Part shown: piece by piece, positions 18,681 through 28,134 of the stretch
Numbering within the stretch: the first letter of the stretch is position 1
Layout of the letters: every line of letters begins with the position of its first letter
DNA from: Treponema sp.
GTDB taxonomy: Bacteria; Spirochaetota; Spirochaetia; Treponematales; Breznakiellaceae
Reading direction: 5' to 3'
DNA: 42,251 nucleotides
Assembly (NCBI GenBank): GCA_009777995.1
Contig: WRKT01000022.1
Span: forward strand, 1 to 42,251
Notes under the pieces: model-generated
Seen by the model: only the letters and a program-made list of their open reading frames with translations
Databases searched by the model: none
What the model was told of the DNA's origin: nothing
Translations under genes and position numbers: made by a program

Positions 18681-21600
18681 ATGCGCAGAAATATACTCTT
18701 TGTTTTTATTATTGGAATAACTATTGTCACAGCCGGTTTCACCCTTAACGACGGGCTAACACCACAGGGTGGTACAACGGCAAGGGAACTATTCTCCCCT
18801 GCCATGACAGGAGGGGGAGGCTTTATCACTTCCCGCGGAGGAGCGCCTGCAAGCGCACTAAACCCTGCCGCCGAAGGGGAGGCTCAAAGGATAATTTTTA
18901 ACCTTGGGTATCTTGGGCTTCCCCGGTTTGATGAGGGGGTAGAATACGGGCTCGGGGCATTTAACCTTGGGGCCACATTTCCAACAAGATATGCTGTATT
19001 CGGGGCATCACTTTGGTATTTAAACAGCCCCTTCGATTCTTTTCCCCTTGGAAATACCTTTCGGGGAAATCTGAATATTGCTAAGGAAATCTACCCCGGA
19101 ATGAGTGCCGGGGCAGGTTTCAATATCGGATACCAAGAAACAGAGGGCATGAATTTTTCAGGTGATCTTGGTTTCAGGTATAATATGGGGACCCTTGGCC
19201 CCCTTGATAATTTTACTTGGGCAATTACGGCAAGCAGCCTCGGGACAAGCTGGGTGCCGACAATGCTCACTCCTGCGGCAGGACTGTCATTTGATCTATT
19301 GAACGTAGAAGGAGAAGACGGGAGGCCTAATCCCATAAAAATGACCTTCTATACGGATTTGGTTTTCCCGACAGTGCAAAATATTGCAGGAAACTTCGGG
19401 CTGTCATTTCTTATCGCAGAACTTGTAAGTGTCTCTGCTTCTACAAGGTTTAACCTAAGGGAGAGCTTGGTGGGTTCAGGACCGAATCCCTTCCCTTCAA
19501 TCGGGGTCGGATTGAATCTTAAATTGAGCCCGGGCAGGAATAATGCCCTGCTTTCAGACGGAGAGCTTGCAATAGATATTGGAGCAAGGCCCCTTTATGA
19601 TGGAATTTGGGCAGCAGGTGCAGGAGCCGCCTGGACTGTCGGCTTTGCTGACAATAATCCCCCGCGGATAATTCCGGAATATCCGGTGCCTTCCTGGATT
19701 TCTCCAAACAATGACGGAATCCTGGATTATCTTGAGTTCCCTATAAGCATTATAGATGAACGCTATGTAATGGAATGGACTTTTGAAATAAGTGATGAGG
19801 GAGGGGCAGTTGTACGGACACTGAGAAATAGGGAAATTAGGCCTGAGACCCAGGGAGTGCAGAATATTATTCAAAGGCTCCTTGCTGTTAAGAGCGGAGT
19901 AGAAGTGCCGCCTAGTCTGCGCTGGGATGGTTCACTTGATTCAGGCGGCATTGCGGGTGACGGCAGGTATAGTTTCATAATTACTGCAATGGATGACAGC
20001 GGGAATACAAGCCGAACAGGTCCCTTTGAAGTAAATGTGCGAAATACTCCTCCAAACATAGTTCTTGAACCGTTTACAGGTGATCTCAATATTTTTGCCC
20101 CGGGCGGAACAGGAGGAAGAGATAATGTAAGCATAGGTCAAACAGGTTCTGATGAGGAACTCTGGGAGGCAGGTATTTACGATATAATGGGAGTGAAACT
20201 AAGAAACTTTGACATACAGAGCGGAGCACCCGGAGAAATAGTCTGGGACGGTACAGATGACGAAGGAATTATCGTTCCTGACGGAGTATACAACTATAGA
20301 ATAAGTTCAACTGACAGGGCAGGAAATACTTCCTCTGCAGCTTTAGAGAATATCATTGTTAATACCATAAGGCCCTTAGTCGGCTTAACAATAGCAGACT
20401 CTCATTTCTCCCCGAATAGGGATGGGGTAAAAGATACCATGATCCTAAACCTATCGGTTCCCGTAACAGAGGGAATTACCGGATGGGAATTAGCGATAAG
20501 GGATTTTTCAGGTGCCGTTAGGCGCACTTATAGGGGGAGCGCAACTGTTCCGGGAAGAATAGAGTTCGATGGTTATGATGAAGAGAGGAGCCTCCTACCT
20601 GAAGCGATTTACTCAGCGAATCTTCAAGTTCGTTATAGGAACGGTCATCTCTCTTCTGCAAACTCTCCGAACTTTACACTTGACATCACACCCCCATTTG
20701 CAGAAGTACAAATTGAAGACAGGGATGTAGGGCCCGGAATGCTTGCGGTATTTTCTCCGAATAATACAGGTATTAAAGACGAGCTAATCCTTATTCAGGA
20801 GGGCTCGATTGAACTGTCCTGGACAGGTGAAGTAAGGAGGGCAGATGATGATTCTCTGGTTAGAACATTCAGATTCACAGGCACTCCTCCAAGAAGACAT
20901 ACATGGGACGGGATTACGAATGCAGGTGCCCTTGCGCCTGACGGGTTTTATACCTACGAGCTTTTTTCTATAGATCAGGCAGGGAATACAGGCCGATCAA
21001 ATATCGTTCGCTTTGAGCTAAATACAAGGGATACCCCAATCTTTATTTCAACAAGCCTCCGTGCATTTTCGCCTAACGGAGACGGGATTAGGGATACAAT
21101 CGATATAGTACCTCAAGTGCAGGAAACAGAGGGTATCCTAAACTGGAGGGTTGAAATACTTAATATTGGCCCTGTTGGGGCAGGGCCTGCCCTGCCTGTA
21201 CGCAGTTTTGAAGGGATCGGTACTGTACCACCTGCGATAAATTGGGACGGAAGGACAAATACAGGTACAATTGCGGGTGACGGAACCTATCTTGCAAGAT
21301 TTGATGTTGAGTATAGGGCAGGCAGCAGGCCGACAGCTCTTTCACTTGCCTTTGGTCTTAGAACTACTCCTCCCTTTGCAGAGGCTTCAATTCCCTTTAA
21401 TATTTTTGCGCCTAACGGAAACGGGAATAGGGATATGCTTCCGATTTATGTTGTAACAGAGGGGAATGACGAATGGGATGCACTTATTCTTGATTCAAAT
21501 GATAATCTAATTAAGTACTGGAACTGGACGGGAAGGGCCCCGGGTGTTGCAATTCCCTGGGACGGAACAGATGCGGCGGGAAACATAGTTCCTGACGGTA

Positions 21601-22724
21601 TTTATAACTTCATCCTTAGCTCAACAGACGAGGCAGGAAACAGCACCCTAATAAGGCTGAGCAATATAGAAGTGGATGCAAGGGTGCCGGGAATCTTCCT
21701 TACTTCATCTGCTCAGGCAATAGCTCCGCGCCAAGATCAAAACGAGGCAATACGCTTCAATATCGTAGGAAATATGATGAGCGGAGTTTCATTCTATAGA
21801 ATGGGTCTCCTCGATGAAGATAATACGGTTGCAAGGGCCTTTCCCGAGGGAAGCAATACCCTTCCCTCCTTTATCCCATGGAATGGTGCAAATGAGCAGG
21901 GCAGAATCCAAGAAGGTCAATATACCCCGATTATGACAATAGTATATGAAAAGGGTGATATGATTACGATTTCTGCGCCTCCTGTGCTTGTTGATGTATC
22001 GGGGCCTGTTCTTGGCTTCAGGTCGGAGCCCGAGTTCTTCAGCCCTGACAATGACGGAGTCGATGATGAACTCTTTATGTATCTTAGTGCAATTGATGCA
22101 TCCCCAATTGCAGAATGGTCTTTGGAGATTAGGGAGACCGAGGGTACAAGGCAATTATTCTATAGCATCGGGGGAAGGGGAACGCCCGCAGAGAGATTGA
22201 TCTGGGACGGAAGGAGCAATTGGGGAGAGCTGGTACAGAGTGCAACAGATTATGAGTATATCTATACTGCAGTGGATACCCTTGGCAATGCAAGTACAAT
22301 CAACGGTTTAATTTCAACAGATGTCCTTGTAATTAGGGACGGGGACATTTTACGCATTCAAATTCCTTCGATTACATTTAGGGCGAATCATGCAGACTTT
22401 ATTGGCATTCCTCAAGACAGGCTTGAGAATAATAACCGTGTATTAAGAAGGGTAGCAGAAATCCTAAACAGGTTCCGTGATTATAGAATTACAGTCGAAG
22501 GCCATGCGAATCCGGTGCTTGGTACAGAGCGTGAAGAAACAATGACATTGATGCCCCTAAGTCTTGCAAGGGCCCAGTTCGTAATTGATTATTTGGCAGG
22601 AACAGGTGTAAGCAGGGCAAGGCTCTCGCCGATTGGGAGGGGCGGAAGCATCAATATTGCAAACCCGGGGGATCAGGATAATAGCTGGAAGAACCGCAGG
22701 GTAGAGTTTTTACTTATCAGATAG
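18681..22724 (+). CDS. Large outer-membrane protein: barrel, FlgD-like repeats, OmpA domain
   Basis: The 1347-residue protein has a signal peptide (about residues 1-20). A glycine-rich beta-barrel-like region follows (to about 320) that begins TARELFSPAMTGGGG and recalls FadL/PorV or UPF0164 proteins of spirochaetes. Eight degenerate repeats of ~105 residues come next, starting near residues 338, 470, 575, 690, 795, 907, 1013 and 1118. Each opens with a motif like FSPNGDGIRD and continues with WDGxxxxG, DGxYxY and DxAGN, as in FlgD Ig-like or gliding-type domains. The last ~115 residues form an OmpA/Pal domain (TVEGHANP, LSLARAQ, NRRVEF), in which the DAP-contacting Asp is replaced by Asn. 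It probably spans the outer membrane or bridges it to the cell wall. No clear Shine-Dalgarno is seen. Confidence 0.85.
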   Translation: MRRNILFVFIIGITIVTAGFTLNDGLTPQGGTTARELFSPAMTGGGGFITSRGGAPASALNPAAEGEAQRIIFNLGYLGLPRFDEGVEYGLGAFNLGATFPTRYAVFGASLWYLNSPFDSFPLGNTFRGNLNIAKEIYPGMSAGAGFNIGYQETEGMNFSGDLGFRYNMGTLGPLDNFTWAITASSLGTSWVPTMLTPAAGLSFDLLNVEGEDGRPNPIKMTFYTDLVFPTVQNIAGNFGLSFLIAELVSVSASTRFNLRESLVGSGPNPFPSIGVGLNLKLSPGRNNALLSDGELAIDIGARPLYDGIWAAGAGAAWTVGFADNNPPRIIPEYPVPSWISPNNDGILDYLEFPISIIDERYVMEWTFEISDEGGAVVRTLRNREIRPETQGVQNIIQRLLAVKSGVEVPPSLRWDGSLDSGGIAGDGRYSFIITAMDDSGNTSRTGPFEVNVRNTPPNIVLEPFTGDLNIFAPGGTGGRDNVSIGQTGSDEELWEAGIYDIMGVKLRNFDIQSGAPGEIVWDGTDDEGIIVPDGVYNYRISSTDRAGNTSSAALENIIVNTIRPLVGLTIADSHFSPNRDGVKDTMILNLSVPVTEGITGWELAIRDFSGAVRRTYRGSATVPGRIEFDGYDEERSLLPEAIYSANLQVRYRNGHLSSANSPNFTLDITPPFAEVQIEDRDVGPGMLAVFSPNNTGIKDELILIQEGSIELSWTGEVRRADDDSLVRTFRFTGTPPRRHTWDGITNAGALAPDGFYTYELFSIDQAGNTGRSNIVRFELNTRDTPIFISTSLRAFSPNGDGIRDTIDIVPQVQETEGILNWRVEILNIGPVGAGPALPVRSFEGIGTVPPAINWDGRTNTGTIAGDGTYLARFDVEYRAGSRPTALSLAFGLRTTPPFAEASIPFNIFAPNGNGNRDMLPIYVVTEGNDEWDALILDSNDNLIKYWNWTGRAPGVAIPWDGTDAAGNIVPDGIYNFILSSTDEAGNSTLIRLSNIEVDARVPGIFLTSSAQAIAPRQDQNEAIRFNIVGNMMSGVSFYRMGLLDEDNTVARAFPEGSNTLPSFIPWNGANEQGRIQEGQYTPIMTIVYEKGDMITISAPPVLVDVSGPVLGFRSEPEFFSPDNDGVDDELFMYLSAIDASPIAEWSLEIRETEGTRQLFYSIGGRGTPAERLIWDGRSNWGELVQSATDYEYIYTAVDTLGNASTINGLISTDVLVIRDGDILRIQIPSITFRANHADFIGIPQDRLENNNRVLRRVAEILNRFRDYRITVEGHANPVLGTEREETMTLMPLSLARAQFVIDYLAGTGVSRARLSPIGRGGSINIANPGDQDNSWKNRRVEFLLIR

Positions 22725-23319
22725 AGAAGTGCTTAACCGCAAGTTTCATGGCGTCTTTAAGTTCGCCTACAGACTTGCGGCGCAGCACAGCAAGTCTATA
22801 AGAGGCGGATTCGAGGAAGCTGAAGAGCAGTTCATTAGCGTCTTTAATATTTAAATCGGACTTGAACTCTCCTGCTTTAATGCCATCAATTAGCATTCCT
22901 GCCAAGATACGCCTAAGTCTTACTGTACGCCTTCGTACCCTATACTCGGGGTCGAAATCATCCTTCATCTTCATCGAATGAACAAGATAGTCCATTATTA
23001 CAGAAAGCAGCTTTGAGTTTTCTTCAAGACTCTCGAAAACTGCGGTCATTACGAGGATGATTTTTTTAGTATGGGGAAGGGTTTTTTCGTTCTTTATATT
23101 AATGATATTATCTTCAAGATTCTGTAAGAACTGCCTTATACTAAAATTGAAGATGTCCCTTTTATTGTTAAAGTAAAGATATAGGGTGGTTCTTGTTACA
23201 CCGCATCTGTCTGCAATTTTCTGAAAAGTTACGTCTCCAAAGCCTTCGTCCACAAATACATCAAGGGCCCTTTCCAGAATTTCATAGCGCCTTTTTTCAT
23301 GCTCCACGACTATGGACAT
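22717..23319 (-). CDS. TetR/AcrR family transcriptional regulator
   Basis: This 200-residue repressor-type protein has the TetR helix-turn-helix near residues 24-50 (FQKIADRCGVTRTTLYLYFNNKRDIF), followed by a helical ligand/dimer domain with no recognisable ligand signature. A good Shine-Dalgarno (AAAGGAG, minus strand) precedes the ATG at 23319, although this lies inside the end of the rlmL-like gene (overlap of 23 bases). It is thus the last gene of a three-gene overlap chain. Its final bases overlap the end of the convergent outer-membrane protein gene. The target is unknown; the neighbours or the distant MFS exporter are possible. Confidence 0.9.
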   Translation of the reverse strand: MSIVVEHEKRRYEILERALDVFVDEGFGDVTFQKIADRCGVTRTTLYLYFNNKRDIFNFSIRQFLQNLEDNIINIKNEKTLPHTKKIILVMTAVFESLEENSKLLSVIMDYLVHSMKMKDDFDPEYRVRRRTVRLRRILAGMLIDGIKAGEFKSDLNIKDANELLFSFLESASYRLAVLRRKSVGELKDAMKLAVKHFSI

Positions 23320-24472
23320 ATAACTCCTTTAAACTCTCATACTGAAATAAATAAGTTTGCACAGCTCCGTTTGTTATTTCACGGCAGGAATCCGCCTTAC
23401 TGCCAAAAAATGACTCAAAGCCTGCATGGTCTGTGATGACTGCCAGTTTCCACCCGGGGAACTTCTCCCTGAAATTTCCCATCTCCTTATAAGTCCTCTC
23501 GGCAGATTCAGAGTCTCCGAGGCGGCGGCCATACGGCGGGTTTGTGATTATAAAGCCCGCGTCGCTGCTCCCGGGATTTGCTTCCCCTATAGGGATCACC
23601 TCGAAGGAAAGCAAATCCTCTCCTGAGTGTAAACCATAGAGAGACCTCTTTAGATTAGACCGGGCCGCTTCCACAATGGTTGCATCAGAATCGCTCCCGG
23701 AAATTCTCACCTTGCGGGAAAAGTCGACCCTGGAAAGGAACTCTTCCCTTATCCTATTCTCCATTTCCTTATCGGAGAAGGGCATTTGCTCAAGAGCGAA
23801 GCTCCTTAAAAGCCCGGGCGCAATGTCCCAGGCATATAGAGCGGCCTCTATTGCGATGGTGCCCGAGCCGCAAAATGGATCGTATAGGGGGAACTTCCGC
23901 TTCCAGCCTGAAAGAAGGATGATTGCCGCGGCGGTAGTCTCCCTTAGGGGGGCAGGTCCGCCTTGGGTTCTATACCCCCTCCTGAACAGGGGCTTCCCCG
24001 AGATGTCTAAGAGTATCGAAGCCCTATCCTTTTCGATATAGACTCTTAGTTCAGCTCCGATTTTATCATCGGGGAGCCTTTTTATGCCCCTCTTTGAGCA
24101 AAGCTTTTGCGCTGCAGCCTTATGCACCACAGCCTGTATACCGGTTTCTGCCATCAACTTTGAGCGGTTTGTCCTAACCTTATCCACCTTAAGGCCGGTG
24201 TTTGGAGGTATCAGCTCTTCCCAGGGAATGCGGCGGACTCCTTCAAAGAGGGCATCAAAGTCGGGTGCATCGAAGGAACCTGCTTCGAGGAGGAGGCGAT
24301 CTGCAGACCTGAGTCCGATAAGGGAGCGATACAGGCCTTCAAGGCCGGTCTTAAAACGCACACGGCCGTATCCGCTTTCTTCAATGGAAAAATCCATCTT
24401 GCGTAATTCATTGGAAACAGTCTTCTCCGCCCCTACAGGGCAAAGAGCAACTCCGGTATTAATTAAAGCCAT
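23297..24472 (-). CDS. THUMP-domain 23S rRNA m2G methyltransferase (RlmL/YpsC-like)
   Basis: The 391-residue protein has an N-terminal THUMP/ferredoxin-like region (about 1-160) and a C-terminal Rossmann methyltransferase domain with YDPFCGSGTIAIEAAL (SAM-binding) and the NPPYG motif of N2-guanine/adenine-type enzymes. It is single-module, about half the size of E. coli RlmKL, matching the Bacillus YpsC type that methylates 23S rRNA (the G2445 equivalent). It starts within the end of the sanA-like gene (10-base overlap). Specificity is inferred from the family. Confidence 0.88.
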   Translation of the reverse strand: MALINTGVALCPVGAEKTVSNELRKMDFSIEESGYGRVRFKTGLEGLYRSLIGLRSADRLLLEAGSFDAPDFDALFEGVRRIPWEELIPPNTGLKVDKVRTNRSKLMAETGIQAVVHKAAAQKLCSKRGIKRLPDDKIGAELRVYIEKDRASILLDISGKPLFRRGYRTQGGPAPLRETTAAAIILLSGWKRKFPLYDPFCGSGTIAIEAALYAWDIAPGLLRSFALEQMPFSDKEMENRIREEFLSRVDFSRKVRISGSDSDATIVEAARSNLKRSLYGLHSGEDLLSFEVIPIGEANPGSSDAGFIITNPPYGRRLGDSESAERTYKEMGNFREKFPGWKLAVITDHAGFESFFGSKADSCREITNGAVQTYLFQYESLKELYVHSRGA

Positions 24473-25152
24473 GAGGCCCTGCCGTCTCCGTGAATTGGGA
24501 TTGCGTCTCCCATGATTTGAGGCGGAGGCTTAAAAACAATGGAATAAAAGCCCTTGATTCTTGCAAAATACTCTCTAAATTGCCAGCTCCGAAGGCTTGC
24601 GCCCCTGAAATGACCCTGATAAATCCCATAACCTATGGCATTGATGCCAAGGCTCCTTGCCATTGTGACAGCCCTGCTTATGTGAAATTGCTGGGTAACG
24701 ATAATAAGGTCATTCACTTCAAAAATATATTTAGCCCTATACATGGATTCCCAGGTGCTTAACCCTGCATGATCTAGGAAAATGTCTTCTTCGTTAATTC
24801 CGGGGGCATTTTCAAGAACGTATAGATGCATCGCATTCACTTCATCGTAAAAACGGCTTCCTCCTGCTCTCTTTCCGCTATCCCCTGAAAGGAGGAGTTT
24901 CCCGGTCTTTCCTGTACCCATTAGGCTAATCCCTGCATCAACCCTGTCTTGCAGAACAGGCGAAAGGCGGGTCCCGTGGGTTTGGGAGCCGAGTACAAGA
25001 ACGGCTGTACTTTGGGGGAGGGAGCTGATATCAGAGTAAACGTATCTGCGGGCAGCAAGGATCATTCCAAGATTGATGATAATTGTAGCCAATATTAAGG
25101 CTCCAAGAAAAATAAAAAATATCAATAAAACCCTCTTTACCGGTACTTTCAT
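24463..25152 (-). CDS. SanA/YdcF-like DUF218 membrane protein
   Basis: The 229-residue protein has one N-terminal membrane segment (about 7-33: LLIFFIFLGALILATIIINL). A DUF218 domain follows, starting AVLVLGSQTHGTRLSPVLQDR, with LLLSGDSGKR, STWESMYRA and IIVTQQFHISRAVTMARSLG, the pattern of SanA (vancomycin exclusion at high temperature in E. coli). The domain would face the periplasm. The family is linked to envelope integrity, but its chemistry is uncertain. There is no Shine-Dalgarno before the ATG at 25152. It is the first of the sanA-rlmL-tetR chain and diverges from cheR. Confidence 0.85.
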   Translation of the reverse strand: MKVPVKRVLLIFFIFLGALILATIIINLGMILAARRYVYSDISSLPQSTAVLVLGSQTHGTRLSPVLQDRVDAGISLMGTGKTGKLLLSGDSGKRAGGSRFYDEVNAMHLYVLENAPGINEEDIFLDHAGLSTWESMYRAKYIFEVNDLIIVTQQFHISRAVTMARSLGINAIGYGIYQGHFRGASLRSWQFREYFARIKGFYSIVFKPPPQIMGDAIPIHGDGRASWL

Positions 25153-25182
25153 TCAACAAAAACTTATCATAAGGCGAAGTCA

Positions 25183-25211
25183 TTGACAAGAAGCAGTACT
25201 CGCCATACTAT
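25183..25211 (+). promoter_or_regulatory. Sigma70-type promoter of cheR
   Basis: TTGACA (25183-25188), a 17-bp spacer, TACTAT (25206-25211). This is the best promoter match in the window. The predicted start at about 25218-25219 falls on an in-frame ATG. Confidence 0.65.
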
Positions 25212-25218
25212 GTATGAT

Positions 25219-26040
25219 ATGGCAGATCCCGTATTTTTAACAGATGCAGATTTTGAGGGTTACCGCTCCATAATTTATGATGAGAGCGGTATCACTTTTA
25301 CCGCCACTAACCGCTCAATACTGGAAAGCAGGCTAAAGGAGAGGCTTAGGGAGAAGGGCATCGATTCGGTAAAAAGCTATTTGGAGACGATTAAAAAGGA
25401 TCAGGGGGAGATGAAGGGCTTCCTTGACTCCATCACCACGAACCTGACACGATTCTTCCGTAATGAGGCTCATTTCCATGCTCTCGAACATTTCGTAATT
25501 CCTGAAATTATGAAAATAAAGAAGGCTACAGGAAATACCACGATAAAGATTTGGAGCGCAGGATGCTCTACCGGGGAGGAGCCCTATACGATTGCTATTC
25601 TTCTGAACGAGGTTCTTACACCCCCCTGGAAGTATGAGATCGTTGCCTCTGACCTTAGCTTAAAATGTCTTATGACTGCAAAGGAAGGCTTTTATGCCGA
25701 GAATCGCATAGTCGGCATCCCGGATAATTATTTGAAGAAGTACTTCGATAAGGTTGACGGGGGATATAAGGCACGCCCCACCATAGTTACGCCAATACGC
25801 TTTGACTACCATAATTTAAAGAACGATTCAGGGCTTAGGGGCATGGACATAGTTTTCTGTAGGAATGTAATTATATATTTTGATGATGTTGCCCAAAATG
25901 CGGTTATAAATCGTTTTTGGGAGTCAATGGCAGCTAAATCTTTCATGTTTATCGGCCACTCGGAATCCTTATTCGGAATGGATACCAAGTTTGAATTTGT
26001 CAAGACCCAATGGGCTACTTTATATAGGAAGTCCATTTAG
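25219..26040 (+). CDS. cheR: Chemotaxis protein methyltransferase CheR
   Basis: CheR methylates glutamates of chemoreceptors with SAM. The N-terminal helical domain (FEGYRSIIYDESGITF) is followed by NLTRFFRNEAHF, the SAM loop WSAGCSTGEEPYTIA and CRNVIIYFDD, all diagnostic. I chose the ATG at 25219 (273 residues). A frame-compatible TTG at 25183 is the -35 hexamer of a strong promoter, and the ATG at 25210 lies inside the -10 box, so neither would be transcribed from that promoter. With this start the mRNA would have no leader; no Shine-Dalgarno exists for 25219. cheB follows after 21 bp. The chemoreceptor at 39172 is a plausible substrate. Confidence 0.93.
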   Translation: MADPVFLTDADFEGYRSIIYDESGITFTATNRSILESRLKERLREKGIDSVKSYLETIKKDQGEMKGFLDSITTNLTRFFRNEAHFHALEHFVIPEIMKIKKATGNTTIKIWSAGCSTGEEPYTIAILLNEVLTPPWKYEIVASDLSLKCLMTAKEGFYAENRIVGIPDNYLKKYFDKVDGGYKARPTIVTPIRFDYHNLKNDSGLRGMDIVFCRNVIIYFDDVAQNAVINRFWESMAAKSFMFIGHSESLFGMDTKFEFVKTQWATLYRKSI

Positions 26041-26061
26041 CTTTTGTAACGGAGATTTATC

Positions 26062-27186
26062 ATGGCAGATGAAATATCAGTATTGATTGTCGATGATTCG
26101 GCAATGATGCGCAATCTTATAAGCCGCATGATCGAGGATACACCGGGTCTTGTGGTTGCAGAAAAAGCCATGAACGGTATTTTTGCCCTGCAAAAAATTC
26201 CAAGGGTAGATCCTGATATCATCATTCTTGATCTTGAAATGCCCGAAATGAACGGCATTGAGTTTTTGCAAGAGCGCAAGAAGCAGGGGATAAAAATCCC
26301 TGTGGTAATTCTCTCCTCGATTGCCGAGAAGGGCGCGAAGATTACGATGGAGGCCCTGTCTCTTGGAGCGAGCGACTTTGTTCAAAAGCCCTCGGGCTCT
26401 GTTTCGATGGATATTCACAGTGTGCGCGATACCCTTATTCCAATGGTAATGGGATATGGCTCTGCATATCGCCGCTTAAGGGGAAAGAAGGTTCTTACCA
26501 GTTACCCCGATAAACCTGCGACACAGGATAGGCCTGGTGCCGCTGCTCCTCTGCATACAAGTCCTGCAACTCCTGCAAAGCCGCCGACCCAGATAAGAAG
26601 GCCCGGGAAGGTGGAAATAATTGCAATAGGCATTTCAACGGGCGGCCCGGATGCCCTGCGTATTGTATTTTCGGACCTTGATAAGGACCTGAATATTCCG
26701 ATAGTGGTGGTTCAGCACATGCCCCCGGGCTTTACGAATGAGTTCGCCAAGAGTCTCGATAGAATCTGCCCCCTTGAAGTTAAGGAAGCAGAAACGGGGG
26801 ACACGGTACAGGGTGGCCGCATCCTTATCGCTCAGGGGAATAAGCATATGGAAGTGGAAAGGAAGGGTCTTAGTAATGTAATCAACCTTTCCGATACACC
26901 CCTGGTTTCAGGGCACAGACCCTCTGCGGATGTTCTTTTTGCCTCGGTGGCTTTGAATTATCAGAACCGTGCTCTCGGGGTTATTATGACCGGCATGGGG
27001 AAGGACGGGGCTGCACAGCTTGGTACGATTTATAGAGAGGGGGGCCTTACCCTGGGTCAGGATGAAAAATCCTCGGTGGTCTATGGAATGCCCCGCGTTG
27101 CCCATGAGATGGGTCATGTGATGGAGCAGGTTCCCTTGAATAAGATGGCCCGCCGCATCTGCGAAGTGGCGAAAGCAAGTCGTTAG
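26062..27186 (+). CDS. cheB: Chemotaxis response regulator protein-glutamate methylesterase CheB
   Basis: The 374-residue protein has a receiver domain with the phospho-acceptor Asp57 (ILDLEMPEMNG) and a Pro/Ala-rich linker (about 150-180). Its C-terminal methylesterase carries the triad Ser192 (GISTGGP), His219 (VVQHMPPG) and Asp315 (MTGMGKDG). It removes methyl groups from, and deamidates, receptors, opposing CheR. GGAG lies about 10 bases before the ATG. The pair cheR-cheB stands alone here without cheA, cheW or cheY, so the rest of the pathway must be elsewhere in the genome. Confidence 0.96.
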   Translation: MADEISVLIVDDSAMMRNLISRMIEDTPGLVVAEKAMNGIFALQKIPRVDPDIIILDLEMPEMNGIEFLQERKKQGIKIPVVILSSIAEKGAKITMEALSLGASDFVQKPSGSVSMDIHSVRDTLIPMVMGYGSAYRRLRGKKVLTSYPDKPATQDRPGAAAPLHTSPATPAKPPTQIRRPGKVEIIAIGISTGGPDALRIVFSDLDKDLNIPIVVVQHMPPGFTNEFAKSLDRICPLEVKEAETGDTVQGGRILIAQGNKHMEVERKGLSNVINLSDTPLVSGHRPSADVLFASVALNYQNRALGVIMTGMGKDGAAQLGTIYREGGLTLGQDEKSSVVYGMPRVAHEMGHVMEQVPLNKMARRICEVAKASR

Positions 27187-27204
27187 ACTTGCTCGGCTAG
27201 CCCG

Positions 27205-28134
27205 TTAGGTTTTTACCACCCAGCGGCCATCATCCTTTTCAAAGGCCGAAACAGGCAATTGGGTAACTCTTCCGTCTTCGGTACTCAGTTTTAACTTACC
27301 CATTACCACATTTACTTCCGAAACCTTCCATGTTGTTCCGTCCCAGGAAATCTTGCTTCCCTCAGGCGGGATGAGCCTTCTCTGCTCTCCGTAAAAGAGG
27401 TGCTCGTAGGAGAGGCAGCATAGGAGGCGGCCACAGGGGCCTGAAATTTTTAAAGAGTTAAGGGACAGGTTCTGATCCTTTGCCATTTTAATGGAAACGG
27501 GTTTAAGTTTATCTGAAACTGCATGACAGCAATAACCGCGGCCGCATACTCCAAGGCCGCCGACTACCCTTGATTCGTCTCTTACACCAATCTGGCGGAG
27601 TTCTATCCTTGTCTTAAAGACACTTACAAGGTCTTTGACAAGCTCCCTAAAGTCCACCCTGCTCTCGGCAGTAAAGAAAAAGAGGATCTTCGGTTCTTCA
27701 AGAAGGTAATGAACTGAAACGAGCTTCATGTCCATATTATGAGCTGCGATTTTTTCCCTGCAGATATTAAAGGCTTCCCTTTCCTGCTGCTCATGCTGTT
27801 CGGCCTTTATTAGGTCCTCAGGAGATGCCACCCTTTCAATACGGGTGACCACCTGTAAAACCTGTCCTGTCTTCTTTTGAACTGCTCCTATTACAAGTGC
27901 GAGGTCCCTTCCATAGCGGGTAGGCACAAGGACCATATTGCCCGGCCTTAGAACTTCGCCTCCCCATACTGCGTGAAAGGTCTCCCTTGAATAGGTAAGA
28001 CGAAGCCTGTAAATGGGCATATCTTGAGGAAGATTTCCAAAATCCTCTTCGGAGATTAGAGCATCAGATTGTACCTCTTCCGGCTCATCTTCAAGAGAAG
28101 TTATATCTTCATAGATATCTTCATCACTCATCAT
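27205..28134 (-). CDS. ricT: PSP1/RicT (YaaT) family protein
   Basis: The 309-residue cytoplasmic protein has an acidic N-terminus (about 1-40) and a PSP1 C-terminal domain. The domain carries the cysteine signature CGRGYCC, the block MAKDQNLSLNSLKISGPCGR and LLCCLSYEH. In Bacillus subtilis YaaT (RicT) forms the Y-complex that promotes RNase Y-dependent mRNA processing and binds Fe-S clusters through such cysteines. The upstream gene is YaaR-like, and yaaR/yaaT also lie close together in Bacillus, so the neighbourhood is conserved. The ATG overlaps the end of yaaR by 11 bases. Confidence 0.88.
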   Translation of the reverse strand: MMSDEDIYEDITSLEDEPEEVQSDALISEEDFGNLPQDMPIYRLRLTYSRETFHAVWGGEVLRPGNMVLVPTRYGRDLALVIGAVQKKTGQVLQVVTRIERVASPEDLIKAEQHEQQEREAFNICREKIAAHNMDMKLVSVHYLLEEPKILFFFTAESRVDFRELVKDLVSVFKTRIELRQIGVRDESRVVGGLGVCGRGYCCHAVSDKLKPVSIKMAKDQNLSLNSLKISGPCGRLLCCLSYEHLFYGEQRRLIPPEGSKISWDGTTWKVSEVNVVMGKLKLSTEDGRVTQLPVSAFEKDDGRWVVKT

